Part shown: positions 1-7,472 of the stretch, one piece after another
Layout: every line of letters begins with the position of its first letter
Numbering within the stretch: position 1 is the first letter of the stretch
NCBI RefSeq assembly: GCF_042665595.1
Contig: NZ_JBHTCT010000037.1
Span: forward strand, 124,001 to 188,000
Source of the DNA: Bhargavaea changchunensis
GTDB lineage: Bacteria; Bacillota; Bacilli; Bacillales_A; Planococcaceae
Reading direction: 5' to 3'
Length of the DNA stretch: 64,000 bases
Notes under the pieces: model-generated
Database searches by the model: none
Seen by the model: only the letters and a program-made list of their open reading frames with translations
What the model was told of the DNA's origin: nothing
Translations under genes and position numbers: made by a program

Positions 1-16
1 GAAGAGGTGTTGCCAT

Positions 17-496
17 ATGGCAGAAGCGATTCCAATGAGCCGGTCCCGGACGAAGACGACAAAACTCGTCATGCCGCCGGACACGAATCACCATGGAACC
101 ATTTTCGGGGGCCAGGTACTGGCCTATCTGGATGAAATGAGCGCAATCGCGTCTATGAAGCATGCCGGAGCGGCAGTTGTCACGGCGTCAATCGACTCAG
201 TGGACTTTGTCTCGCCTGCAAGGGTAGGGGATGTGCTCGAGATCGAAGCAGTCGTGTGCTCCACCGGTCGGACGTCGATGGAAGTGTTCGTCCAGGTGCA
301 CTCGGTCGACATCGTCACCGGTGCCCGAAAGCTGACGACCGAATCATTCGTCACGATGGTCGCGATGGATGAAGAAAACAAGCCGACGCCGGTTGCCCCG
401 GTATACCCGGAGACAAAGGCGGAAAAAGCGCTGTTCGACAAGGGCCCTGCGCGCCGGGCAAACCGCCGGGAACGCCAGTTGATCAAGCATTCATGA
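17..496 (+). CDS. Acyl-CoA thioesterase, hotdog fold (YkhA-like)
   Basis: 159 aa. Hydrolyses acyl-CoA thioesters to free acid and CoA in the cytoplasm; the physiological substrate cannot be read from sequence. The N-terminal half has the family signature: NHHGTIFGG (about residues 24-32), the loop that opens the hotdog helix, followed by LDEMSAIASMKHA, and later SIDSVDFVSPARVGDVLEIEA for the strand that packs on it. The tail is basic (RRANRRERQ). The start at 17 has AGAGGTG about 9 nt upstream; an ATG at 35 is a possible alternative. Single gene facing a convergent lipoprotein gene across a shared hairpin. Confidence 0.9.
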   Translation: MAEAIPMSRSRTKTTKLVMPPDTNHHGTIFGGQVLAYLDEMSAIASMKHAGAAVVTASIDSVDFVSPARVGDVLEIEAVVCSTGRTSMEVFVQVHSVDIVTGARKLTTESFVTMVAMDEENKPTPVAPVYPETKAEKALFDKGPARRANRRERQLIKHS

Positions 497-499
497 CAG

Positions 500-537
500 A
501 AAAGCCGTGCAGCGGGAAACACCGCCGCACGGCTTTT
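500..537. terminator. Bidirectional rho-independent terminator
   Basis: An 11-bp perfect stem (AAAAGCCGTGC paired with GCACGGCTTTT) lies between the thioesterase and the convergent lipoprotein gene. A and T runs flank it on both sides, so it can serve both strands. It overlaps the last codon of the lipoprotein gene. Confidence 0.85.
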
Positions 538-1006
538 ATTTGATCTCAAACTCTGCCGCAACTGAATATTCGAAGCCGTCCGTTCCGGTGATGGTCTTCA
601 CAAGCCGGTAGGTACCGGGGGTTAGTACGGTTCCGAGGTCTCCGGTATCCAAGGTCATCCGTTCCGTTGCGCCCGGCCGCAGCATCTCACCATAATCTAT
701 GAATTCCGGATTCCGGTAAAATACGGCGTCTGAGTAGATGATTCCATACCAGCCATCCTTCATCATTTTCTCGAGCGCCGCGTACTCGCCGTAACCGGGG
801 GCCTCACCGCCGAGGTTTGTCAGCTCATAAACGATTTCATACCGGCCTTCAGTCTGATGAACCTCCAGAATCTCCAAGCAGACTCCTGAAAGAGCAGAAG
901 CCACCTGCTGATCCGGAACGGGATGGGGAAGGAGGCGCGGTCCGGCTTCCCGGCTACATCCCGCAATCAGCAGCACGAGCATCAGCTCCAGTGTTTTCCG
1001 TGCCAT
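536..1006 (-). CDS. Lipoprotein with immunoglobulin-like domain
   Basis: 156 aa. The N-terminus MARKTLELMLVLLIAGC is a lipoprotein signal with lipobox LIAGC, so the mature protein should be lipid-anchored outside the membrane. The rest reads as one Ig-like beta domain of the kind common in small Bacillales lipoproteins: a YEIVYELTNLGG strand pair, an ALEKMMKDGWY segment, RPGATERMTLD and a final TPGTYRLVKTI strand. Function unknown. ATG at 1006 is chosen because AGAGGTG lies just upstream; an in-frame GTG at 1015 is part of that ribosome site. Confidence 0.75.
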   Translation of the reverse strand: MARKTLELMLVLLIAGCSREAGPRLLPHPVPDQQVASALSGVCLEILEVHQTEGRYEIVYELTNLGGEAPGYGEYAALEKMMKDGWYGIIYSDAVFYRNPEFIDYGEMLRPGATERMTLDTGDLGTVLTPGTYRLVKTITGTDGFEYSVAAEFEIK

Positions 1007-1130
1007 CTCCGTCACCTCTTGGCAAAAGCATAGCCTGTTTCTGCGGAAAACACGTTGACGCCCATCAAGAAATGGGAAACGAAACCTCAGAGTGATAAAA
1101 TCGTAGATAAATCAGGGGGTGCTTGGATTG

Positions 1131-2081
1131 ATGAGGGAAGCGATCTACGACCGGCAGACCGAGCTCCGGATGCGCATGACGGAGCGGGACCGGATGAAAA
1201 AGCGGTATGAAGCAAAAGAGGCGGAGCGGGCCGGGGCCAGGCGCGACTATGATCGTCTAAAGGCCCATCTCACAAAAGAGCAGCAGGACGTCCTGAAGCT
1301 CGGGCAGTTTTCGTTTGCGAACAAGTTTCGCCAGCTGACCGGCAAGATGGACGAGATCATGGAAAAGGAACTGAACGAGGCGGCTGAAGCCGAGCTGAAG
1401 TTCAATGAGGCCGAGAAGGTGCTCATGGACCTGGAAGAAGAGACGTCTGCGCTGAAGATCGAGCTTGACCGCCCGGAGTACGAGTTCCTCGATGATGACT
1501 GGGAAGCATTCCTGCAGGAAAAAGAACTTTGGATGCGCAACAACGACGAAACGGCAGTCAAGAAGCTCCAGCAGGTGGCCGATGAGCGTGCGATGCTCCA
1601 GTCGCTCCGCAGGGAGATCGAGGAAGCGATCCATGCCGGACAGGATGCCGGACGGGTGCTGCAGGCGGCGATGAGCCAGCTCGGCAACGCGGAAGGAATG
1701 TCGATGTGGGACACGTTCCTCGGCGGCGGCATGATCGTCACTGCGATGAAATATTCCAGCATCAACAGCTCCGATGACAAGATTCACCGCGCCCAGCGCG
1801 CACTGCGCCGGTTCCAGTCGGAGCTCGCAGATGTTGAGGAATTCGACCGACAGCGCCTGACGGTCAACAAGAACGACTTCCTGAATTTCGCGGACTTCTT
1901 CTTCGACAATATGTTCACGGACTGGATGGTGCACTCGCGCATCACGGAAGCAAAAAGCGAGCTGGACCGTGTCCTCGCAGATGTCGAGCGGGTGCTCCGT
2001 GAACTCCGTGACCGGCTCACGCGTACGGATGAAGAGATTGCACGGCTGGCCGCGCGGGAACGGGAGATTATTCTTTCATAA
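1131..2081 (+). CDS. Long coiled-coil protein of unknown function
   Basis: 316 aa, almost entirely charged heptad-rich helix, with two long coiled coils (about residues 5-185 and 215-310) separated by a short glycine-containing segment (WDTFLGGGMIVTAMKYSS) that could be a hinge or membrane-contacting hairpin. No signal peptide and no catalytic motif seen. I do not recognise the family with certainty. Start choice: AGGGGG precedes TTG (1128) by 8-9 nt and ATG (1131) by 12; a GTG at 1119 abuts the ribosome site and is unlikely. Monocistronic, with its own terminator. Confidence 0.7.
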   Translation: MREAIYDRQTELRMRMTERDRMKKRYEAKEAERAGARRDYDRLKAHLTKEQQDVLKLGQFSFANKFRQLTGKMDEIMEKELNEAAEAELKFNEAEKVLMDLEEETSALKIELDRPEYEFLDDDWEAFLQEKELWMRNNDETAVKKLQQVADERAMLQSLRREIEEAIHAGQDAGRVLQAAMSQLGNAEGMSMWDTFLGGGMIVTAMKYSSINSSDDKIHRAQRALRRFQSELADVEEFDRQRLTVNKNDFLNFADFFFDNMFTDWMVHSRITEAKSELDRVLADVERVLRELRDRLTRTDEEIARLAAREREIILS

Positions 2082-2084
2082 TCA

Positions 2085-2124
2085 GCAAAGCACCCGGGAC
2101 ACTCAGGTCACGGGTGCTTTTTGC
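2085..2124 (+). terminator. Terminator after the coiled-coil gene
   Basis: AAAGCACCCG pairs with CGGGTGCTTT across a 14-nt loop and is followed by a short T run. It lies between the convergent coiled-coil gene and the anti-sigma-like gene. Confidence 0.75.
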
Positions 2125-2134
2125 ATGAGCGGAC

Positions 2135-2800
2135 TTATTCCGCAATACTTTCCGATCGGCCGACGGAGAAATAGCGCTCCGGTTTCATTTCCCCGGCGTA
2201 TCCTTCCAGATCGAGGGTGAGGCTGTCCAGATTCACCTTGTCCTCGTGGAAAACGGCAGATGGCAGGCTTGTTGTGAAGGAGTACGTTTCGCCCGGTGCC
2301 AGTTCCCGGCCGGAGAACACGGAAGCACGGAATGGATTGCCCTGAATCTGATTGTTATCGTTCCGGTCGTAGCTTGCATACAGACGAAGATCCACCAGGC
2401 GGATTGAAGAGCCATTCGCGACGGTGAATTCATAGCTGGTCGCCCGTTCACTACGGCTGATCTCACGGGAAGTCAGCTCAACATTTTTAAGTTCTTCCCA
2501 AAGCCCGTCATCTGCAAGAACTGCAGTGGATTTTCCCGGACTGACATCCGTGGACGGAGCGGCCGTCTCGGGGGATGCTGATGGCTCTTCGGTCAGATCT
2601 GACATCAGGAATGAGGCCCCGAGAAGGAGGAACAGGGCGGTTGCTGCTGTTGCGACCACCCAATAGAGAGGGCGGGCCTTTTGCTTCTTCCCTGCATGAA
2701 TGGCGGAGTACAGCCTTTCTTCCTCACGTGCCGTGAAGTGGATGTCGCTTTCCAACGACTGTTTCAACTCCGCTGAGACTTTTCGATCAAACGGATCCAT
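2135..2800 (-). CDS. Putative anti-sigma factor, single-pass membrane protein
   Basis: 221 aa. A cytoplasmic N-terminal about 45 residues (acidic and helical, with FTAREEERLYSAIH) is followed by one membrane helix (about 46-68, WVVATAATALFLLLGASFLM), a Ser/Pro/Thr-rich linker and an extracytoplasmic beta-rich domain. This layout, and its position overlapping the end of an ECF sigma gene by 14 nt, fits an anti-sigma factor that holds the sigma factor at the membrane. No zinc-binding ZAS motif (HxxxCxxC) is present, so the class is unusual or the role is different (a sigma-controlled sensor). Probably translationally coupled to the sigma gene. Confidence 0.6.
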   Translation of the reverse strand: MDPFDRKVSAELKQSLESDIHFTAREEERLYSAIHAGKKQKARPLYWVVATAATALFLLLGASFLMSDLTEEPSASPETAAPSTDVSPGKSTAVLADDGLWEELKNVELTSREISRSERATSYEFTVANGSSIRLVDLRLYASYDRNDNNQIQGNPFRASVFSGRELAPGETYSFTTSLPSAVFHEDKVNLDSLTLDLEGYAGEMKPERYFSVGRSESIAE

Positions 2801-3338
2801 TCGCCTTGCTCCTTTCCAGTGAAAGTTTCAGGGACTCCCGGCCCCGCTGCAATCGCGTTTTGATAGTGTTGACGTTCTGGTCGAGAACCTTGGAGATCTC
2901 TGCGACGCCCATGTCCTGATAATAGTAGAGAATCAGCACTTCCTTGTATTTCGCGGGGAGCGCGGAAATCTGGACGATCATTTCCTGTGAGTGGTGCCGG
3001 CCCATCAGCTTGTCTTCAGCGGAAGGGCCGGTTTTGAACAGGCCGATGACCGGCTTGTAGACAAGGTTACGGAAATTCCATTTACGATGATGGTCTTTGC
3101 ATTTGTTGATGGTGATCCGGATCAGCCATGTTTTATATTCGGACTCTTGCCGAAAGTTTCCCAGGTTCTTGTAGCAGCTGATAAACACTTCCTGGACAAT
3201 GTCCTCGCACTCTGCGTGGTCGTGGACATAAATGTAAGCAATCCGTTTCAGTTCGTCCGCATGGAGGCGGACGAGGCTGTCGAACAGTTCACGTTGTCCC
3301 GCGCTTGTTTCAGTAGGACTGTGTGCCATGATGTCCAA
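2787..3338 (-). CDS. ECF RNA polymerase sigma factor
   Basis: 183 aa. Sigma70 region 2 spans about residues 20-90: HDHAECEDIVQEVFISCYKNLGNF is the core-binding and -10 recognition helix, followed by YKTWLIRITINKCKDHHR. Region 4 lies at about 115-170 (ALPAKYKEVLILYYYQDMGVAEISKVLDQNVNTIKTRLQRGRESL), a clear -35-binding helix-turn-helix. TTG at 3338 is preferred because AAAGGAGGTG sits 7 nt upstream; the next ATG at 3329 would be 16 nt away. First gene of a two-gene operon with the membrane partner. The cognate stress signal is not apparent. Confidence 0.9.
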   Translation of the reverse strand: MDIMAHSPTETSAGQRELFDSLVRLHADELKRIAYIYVHDHAECEDIVQEVFISCYKNLGNFRQESEYKTWLIRITINKCKDHHRKWNFRNLVYKPVIGLFKTGPSAEDKLMGRHHSQEMIVQISALPAKYKEVLILYYYQDMGVAEISKVLDQNVNTIKTRLQRGRESLKLSLERSKANGSV

Positions 3339-3497
3339 GCGCTCACCTCCTTTTCAATAATTAGACGGATGCCGCTCCGTACCGGACTCAATTTAAATGA
3401 TAAGAAAAACTTATGTATAATAATAAAAACCTTCTAATTTCCTTATCGATGAAATGGTTGTATACTAATATTACCAACTAAAGAGGGAGGTGCGGTG

Positions 3498-4232
3498 ATG
3501 GAATACATCGGGCTGTTTTTTATCGGGCTCGTGGCGGTGACGATCGGGACGCTTGCCGGGGGCGGCGGGCTGATCACGCTGCCGGCGATGCTCCTTCTCG
3601 GCATACCGGTCCACGCCGCGGTCGGGGCGAGTAAGATCTCCAACACGGTCAGTTCGCTTTCGACGTTTTTGACGGTCCTCCTGAAGAAGAAAATATCTTT
3701 TAGGGAACTGTATTGGATCATGCCGGTATCGCTTTCGGGCGGGCTAGCCGGCGGTTTTATCGCAAACGGGCTGAGCGAAGCGACGATGCTGACGGTCGCA
3801 TCGGTGCTGCTGGTTGTGGCGTTTATTTTCTCTTTCCTCTCGAAAGGGGACTTCAGCGGGGATGCGAAACTGAAGCCAAGCAAGACCGCTGTCCCAAGCC
3901 TGTTCGGTGTCGGCATTTATGATGGCTTGTTCGGTCCGGGCCAGGCGACGATCCTTTTGCAACTGTTCGGCCACCTGAATATTTCCTATATCCGGGCGAT
4001 CGGATTTGTCCGTGTTGCCACGTTTTCGAGCGCGTTCGGAGCGGCAGTCGGCTACGTCACATCGGGCAACATCATTTGGCCGGTTGCCATAGCGCTTATG
4101 CTCGGCTCGCTGACCGGCGCACGGGTCGGCGTCCATATCGCCGAAAAGATCAATCCTCGGTTCATCAAGCCGATTTTGCGGCTGGTCACGCTCCTGCTCA
4201 TCGTCGAGATTGCAGCGGAGAACTTTCTGTAA
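3498..4232 (+). CDS. TauE/SafE-family sulfite or anion exporter
   Basis: 244 aa integral membrane protein with about seven to eight hydrophobic helices. Family motifs are the opening GLVAVTIGTLAGGGGLITLPAMLLLGIP (first repeat) and the mid-protein DGLFGPGQATILLQLF (second repeat), which mark the two-fold TauE architecture. The family moves organosulfur anions, sulfite or sulfoacetate; the substrate here cannot be assigned. ATG at 3498 lies 7 nt after GGAGG; a GTG three bases upstream is less well spaced. Monocistronic. Confidence 0.88.
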   Translation: MEYIGLFFIGLVAVTIGTLAGGGGLITLPAMLLLGIPVHAAVGASKISNTVSSLSTFLTVLLKKKISFRELYWIMPVSLSGGLAGGFIANGLSEATMLTVASVLLVVAFIFSFLSKGDFSGDAKLKPSKTAVPSLFGVGIYDGLFGPGQATILLQLFGHLNISYIRAIGFVRVATFSSAFGAAVGYVTSGNIIWPVAIALMLGSLTGARVGVHIAEKINPRFIKPILRLVTLLLIVEIAAENFL

Positions 4233-4284
4233 TCATGCGCGCCCAAAAACAAGGGTCCCAAAACCCGAATTCTACACTTCATAT

Positions 4285-4462
4285 AGCAAACGGCACGGAT
4301 GCCGGGAGACTCCTCGAAAATGCTTCTCATTTCCTTCGTGCGAGGCTTATTCGAGGAGGCTTTTCTGTCCTGCAGGAAAAGCCGGGCTGTCGAGACCCGC
4401 TTTACGCGGGGCTCGGCGCCGGCCTGCGGTAAGCGACCAGAGTCCGTGCCGTTTGCTGTTTT
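4285..4462. repeat. Intergenic repeat-like element bounded by 15-bp inverted repeat
   Basis: A perfect 15-bp inverted repeat (AGCAAACGGCACGGA at 4285-4299, its complement at 4443-4457) encloses about 140 bp with further internal stems (CTCCTCGAA...TTCGAGGAG; GAGACCCGC...GCGGGGCTC) and is followed by a T run. The internal GGGAGACTCCT and the CCGTGCCGTTTGCT end resemble an abundant intergenic repeat I know from Bacillus and relatives. No protein is encoded. It fills most of the 300-bp gap between the TauE gene and the convergent regulator, and may also terminate transcription. Confidence 0.6.
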
Positions 4463-4533
4463 TACTTTTAAACTGACTTTCTGGCCCATTTTCGCCTGCA
4501 TATAAAAAGATCCGTGACCGGAATCGGAACGGA

Positions 4534-5841
4534 TCAGTCTCTTTCAAGTGCAAACCGGTAATACTTTGCGGCCATTTTATATGCCCGGACTTCATAATAA
4601 TGATCGGCCAGCTCCGTGCTGATCTCTTTGACATCGACGATAAAGTTCCAGTCCGATGCCAATTGGATGGCTTTCTGCATTTCTTTCTCATAAGCGGGCT
4701 CATCGCCCTTCACTTTGTGCAGATGGGCCTGCTTGTGCAGAAGCAGGACTTTTGAGCCCGGAAGGTCGTACCGCTCGGCTACGTCGAAAGCACGATTCAG
4801 GTAGTACTCCGTCCGTTCCCAGTTTTTCTGTTCGGCATAAAGCTCCGCCAGCCTCGTCAGAACGGGGGTGGTGAACTTTTCGTTTTCAGCCAGTGTATCC
4901 AGTTCAAGGCTCTTCTTAAAATAGGTGCGGGCCTGCGCGGAATCGCCCATCTTCTGATAGATCCGGCCATAGTTATAATCAATCACAGCCCGCTTGGACA
5001 GGGTCGCATGTCCATCCGTGGATTGGTCGAGTTCTGTCAGATAGCCGAGCGTCTGATCATCCAACTGATCCAGGTAATGAAGTGCATCTTCGTAATCACC
5101 CATTCTGTGGGTGATGATGGATAGTGTAGTCAGGCAATCCGCAACGCCTCTCTGATGGTCCGACTGAAGGAAAAGCTCCAATGCCTGCTTGCCGTAGTGA
5201 AGGGCAAGTTCCAGGTCGGTATCGTCATCAAGCTGTGTGCGTGAGAGAGCCAGGTTGAAAAAATTCCTCGCGTGATCGATGCCTGGAGAGTTGTCATCCA
5301 AGTGTTTTTCGATGATTTTCTCATAACGGTACGCTTTTTCAAACTGCTGTCTGGAATAGTAGAAACGGGACAGGGCCCGATAATAATCAAGGGCAATTTC
5401 GGCATGTTGAGGCTCGGGTTCGTCAGGCAGAAGGTTTTCGGAACGCCGGACGTATTCTTCCACATCGGTGACGGGATTTTCCTGTGCAGATGCGTACTCG
5501 ATCAGCATGGTGTAAATCTGGAAAAACGTCTTGGGTGAATGATTTTCAAGCGCGGTCATTCCAAGAAATGATACCTCGGAATGATCGAGCGGTTGTCCGG
5601 ATTTATACGATTCATATAGTTTGCCGACTTCCTGTTCATCACGGTCATTATCGGGCTCGAGAATCAGAGACGGAAGCACCCCCAGCTTATTAGCGACTTC
5701 TTTGATAAACCGTCCTGACGGTTTTGCTTTGCCGCCTTCAATCCGGCTGATGTAGGTGACCGAACAGATTCCTTCGACCAATTCTGACTGGGTGAATCCT
5801 TTATGTATACGGATTTGTCTCAGTCGTTCCCCCACTTCCAT
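4534..5841 (-). CDS. RRNPP-class regulator: HTH plus TPR repeats (NprR-like)
   Basis: 435 aa. Residues 1-60 form an XRE-type helix-turn-helix (GERLRQIRIHKGFTQSELVEGICSVTYISRIEGGKAKPS). The rest is about seven to eight TPR-like helical repeats (such as YNYGRIYQKMGDSAQARTYFKKSLELD), the layout of peptide-pheromone receptors such as NprR (about 420 aa). These bind a re-imported peptide and switch DNA binding or partner binding. A secreted-peptide gene lies 218 nt upstream on the same strand, and the thiopeptide operon diverges just beyond it, so the regulator probably controls that operon. ATG at 5841 is preferred (AAGGGG 8 nt upstream); ATG at 5859 is possible. Confidence 0.85.
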   Translation of the reverse strand: MEVGERLRQIRIHKGFTQSELVEGICSVTYISRIEGGKAKPSGRFIKEVANKLGVLPSLILEPDNDRDEQEVGKLYESYKSGQPLDHSEVSFLGMTALENHSPKTFFQIYTMLIEYASAQENPVTDVEEYVRRSENLLPDEPEPQHAEIALDYYRALSRFYYSRQQFEKAYRYEKIIEKHLDDNSPGIDHARNFFNLALSRTQLDDDTDLELALHYGKQALELFLQSDHQRGVADCLTTLSIITHRMGDYEDALHYLDQLDDQTLGYLTELDQSTDGHATLSKRAVIDYNYGRIYQKMGDSAQARTYFKKSLELDTLAENEKFTTPVLTRLAELYAEQKNWERTEYYLNRAFDVAERYDLPGSKVLLLHKQAHLHKVKGDEPAYEKEMQKAIQLASDWNFIVDVKEISTELADHYYEVRAYKMAAKYYRFALERD

Positions 5842-5925
5842 TTTTTGGACCCCTTCCATTACTAAATAATCCCCTTCAAATATCCTTAAATGGAACCAGA
5901 ATCTACCTTATCAGTTTCGATGAAC

Positions 5926-5982
5926 AAAAAAAAACTCCTCCGCATCGGAAGGAATTGAGCGTAAAGGCTTATCGGGAGGAGT
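5926..5982 (-). terminator. Hairpin with U-tract between peptide gene and regulator
   Basis: Read on the minus strand, ACTCCTCC and GGAGGAGT form an 8-bp stem with a long internal loop, followed by a run of nine T. It lies between the signal-peptide gene and the regulator, so read-through could set the ratio of peptide to receptor. The remaining 60-80 bp either side hold no gene. Confidence 0.55.
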
Positions 5983-6058
5983 GACAAATTCCCCATCGTT
6001 TTTCATCTTTAGTAGAAAAGAGTGATGAAAATGATCGACATCCGTCCCAAAGACGTAC

Positions 6059-6199
6059 TTAGAGGAATTGTTCGCCGCGTTCCCCTTTATCAAGCGGGCT
6101 GATGACATCGTGGTCTGCAAGTCCGATGGATGCCATGCCCGGAAGAATCATGACCGTGATCACCAGGACATTTAGTACAAATGCTTTTGCTTTTTTCAT
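6059..6199 (-). CDS. Small secreted peptide, candidate RRNPP pheromone precursor
   Basis: 46 aa. Basic start MKKAKAF, a hydrophobic core (VLNVLVITVMILPGMASIGLA) ending in a possible signal-peptidase site after GLA, then a short hydrophilic tail ending SPLDKGERGEQFL. This is the architecture of Phr, NprX and PapR precursors, whose C-terminal 5-8 residues become the pheromone. GGGAGGA lies 8 nt upstream of the ATG. Codirectional with and upstream of an NprR-like receptor gene (most known pairs place the peptide downstream), and divergent from the thiopeptide operon. The role is inferred from architecture and neighbourhood. Confidence 0.7.
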   Translation of the reverse strand: MKKAKAFVLNVLVITVMILPGMASIGLADHDVISPLDKGERGEQFL

Positions 6200-6301
6200 T
6201 GCTGTATTCCTCCCTGTTCGTTTTGTAACCTCATCGTAACGGAGAGGAAATGTTAAAGAGAAGAAGTAAAATTCAGTTAATTATCGACACATTCATGACG
6301 C

Positions 6302-6318
6302 AATTCAACCTCTGAATT
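6302..6318. promoter_or_regulatory. Candidate operator in the divergent intergenic region
   Basis: AATTCA-N5-TGAATT is a perfect 6-bp inverted repeat in the space between the divergent signal-peptide gene and the thiopeptide operon. A second AATTCA lies exactly 32 bp upstream at 6270. The position suits binding by the neighbouring HTH-TPR regulator; the assignment is inference. Confidence 0.35.
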
Positions 6319-6339
6319 TTAGTAAAGTCGACCTGTTTT

Positions 6340-6364
6340 CAGCCGGTTAACCGGCTGTTTTTTT
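6340..6364 (+). terminator. Terminator-like hairpin in the leader of the thiopeptide operon
   Basis: CAGCCGG-TTAA-CCGGCTG is a perfect 7-bp GC-rich stem with a 4-nt loop, followed directly by seven T on the plus strand. No plus-strand gene ends upstream (the nearest ends at 4232), while the first operon gene starts 74 nt downstream. It may be an attenuator of the biosynthetic operon or a barrier to antisense transcripts. As DNA it is also an 18-bp perfect palindrome and could be an operator. Confidence 0.55.
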
Positions 6365-6437
6365 GTGCCTGTTTTACTTATTGAGCTTTACTTTTAAACG
6401 GCCGTACGATTGGGCTACACCGAAAGGAGGTGAAAAC

Positions 6438-7001
6438 ATGAACAAGGCAGCCGGACAGATGGCAACAGCCGGAAAATACATGGAAGAACGGGAGTCGGGA
6501 CTGATCCCTTTCCGGATATTCCGAAGTGACCACACGCCGGATCCGCATGAATCATTTCAACCGATGCTTCATATGAACACGCTGGCACAGATGCTATACG
6601 AAGCATTCAGCCGAAAAGAAGAGGAGAGCCGCGGGCTGCTGACCGGTGTCATCCTATTCCGTGAAGGCGTGGTGGAGGGCCTGCCCGGACCGGGTGTGTA
6701 TGTTCCCGATTTTCGGCAAGATGCTTTCCGTCTGACGGATCGGATCGATGTGCGTCGCATCAGGCATCATCTGGGACCATCCGGGCTGAAAACGCCACTG
6801 GCCGTCGGTTATTTCCTTAAAGGGACGTATCCGGAGGAAGAGACCGGCAGACTCCGAAAGATGAGCATGGATCTTGCTCATGGTCTTAGCTCCGTTCTTT
6901 CCCTTCACGGGAATCTGACCGACTATCCGGAGATCGCCGGGCCGGACCATCCGGATCTGCCGCTGCTCAGCATTCAATGGATTGCAGAAGCGGAAGATTG
7001 A
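6438..7001 (+). CDS. First gene of thiopeptide operon; possible degenerate nitroreductase-fold protein
   Basis: 187 aa, no signal peptide or membrane helix. I cannot assign a family. The middle (ILFREGVVEGLPGPGVYVPDFRQDAFRL) and later AVGYFLKG...MSMDLAHGLSSVLSLHGN loosely recall the strand order and AGH..N helix of SagB-type flavin oxidases, but FMN-binding residues are not clear. An AAAGGAGGTGA ribosome site lies 7 nt before the ATG, among the strongest in the window. It is followed 37 nt later by the first precursor gene, so it is expressed with the precursors and likely acts in peptide maturation, leader handling or protection. Confidence 0.55.
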   Translation: MNKAAGQMATAGKYMEERESGLIPFRIFRSDHTPDPHESFQPMLHMNTLAQMLYEAFSRKEEESRGLLTGVILFREGVVEGLPGPGVYVPDFRQDAFRLTDRIDVRRIRHHLGPSGLKTPLAVGYFLKGTYPEEETGRLRKMSMDLAHGLSSVLSLHGNLTDYPEIAGPDHPDLPLLSIQWIAEAED

Positions 7002-7038
7002 TCGGCCCTTCCTGCATTCGTTGAAAGGGGGAAACAGG

Positions 7039-7200
7039 ATGCCTGATAAACAACAGAAGTCGGAGGGTTTCGAGATCGAAGTGGAATTTCTTGATCTTGA
7101 TGAAGTGAGCGCCATCCCTGAAACAACGGCAAGTTCCGGGGTATCGGGCTGTTCGGCAACTTCCACATGCGGTTCAACCTCTTGCTGCAGCTCGTGCTGA
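7039..7200 (+). CDS. Thiopeptide-type precursor peptide 1
   Basis: 53 aa. An acidic leader ends FLDLDEVSAIPETTA, the type found before thiopeptide cores, followed by a 22-residue Ser/Thr/Cys/Gly/Ala core beginning SSGVSGC and ending TSCCSSC. Five Cys are spaced C-x5-C-x4-CC-x2-C exactly as in the two following peptides. Cys (and some Ser/Thr) should become azoles through the YcaO enzyme, and remaining Ser/Thr dehydroamino acids through the LanB pair. The core differs from the other two at four positions. ATG at 7039 follows AAAGGGGG by 7 nt. Confidence 0.88.
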   Translation: MPDKQQKSEGFEIEVEFLDLDEVSAIPETTASSGVSGCSATSTCGSTSCCSSC

Positions 7201-7249
7201 CTGCAAGGACCAGCCGAAAACCAACTATCAAACAAAAGGGGAGATACCA

Positions 7250-7429
7250 ATGAACAAACCAGTGAACAACCAAACAAACGAGCAGGCGAAAAAAGAATTC
7301 GAAGTGGACGTGGACTTCCTCGATCTGGACGAAGTCAGCGCCATCCCGGAAACGACGGCAAGCTCAGGTTCGACATCCTGCTCCGCCACCTCGACTTGCG
7401 GCTCGACATCCTGCTGCGGCTCCTGCTGA
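7250..7429 (+). CDS. Thiopeptide-type precursor peptide 2
   Basis: 59 aa. The N-terminal 15 residues vary, the leader from KEFEVDVDFLDLDEVSAIPETTA onward matches peptide 3 exactly, and the core begins SSGSTSC and ends TSCCGSC. The core protein sequence equals that of peptide 3 although many codons differ (including a TCC/AGC serine pair), so the core is under strong purifying selection. AAAGGGGAG lies upstream of the ATG. It sits 49 nt after peptide 1. Product: substrate for azole formation, dehydration and probably [4+2] macrocyclisation. Confidence 0.9.
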   Translation: MNKPVNNQTNEQAKKEFEVDVDFLDLDEVSAIPETTASSGSTSCSATSTCGSTSCCGSC

Positions 7430-7472
7430 AACCGAACCAACCATTAAACCCAACCAAAAAGGAGAGATTAAG

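Noticed and set aside
124..561. Long minus-strand open frame opposite the thioesterase gene, and many similar antisense frames throughout
   Set aside because: These mirror the codon structure of G+C-rich real genes, lack ribosome sites and domain patterns, and run through convergent genes and terminators.
5911..6120. 69-codon minus-strand frame overlapping the signal-peptide gene
   Set aside because: It lacks a ribosome site and signal sequence; the 46-aa frame ending at 6059 has both.
6982..7038. In-frame extension of precursor peptide 1 by 19 residues
   Set aside because: No ribosome site before 6982 and it overlaps the end of the preceding gene; AAAGGGGG is correctly placed for ATG 7039, and the resulting length matches the sister peptides.
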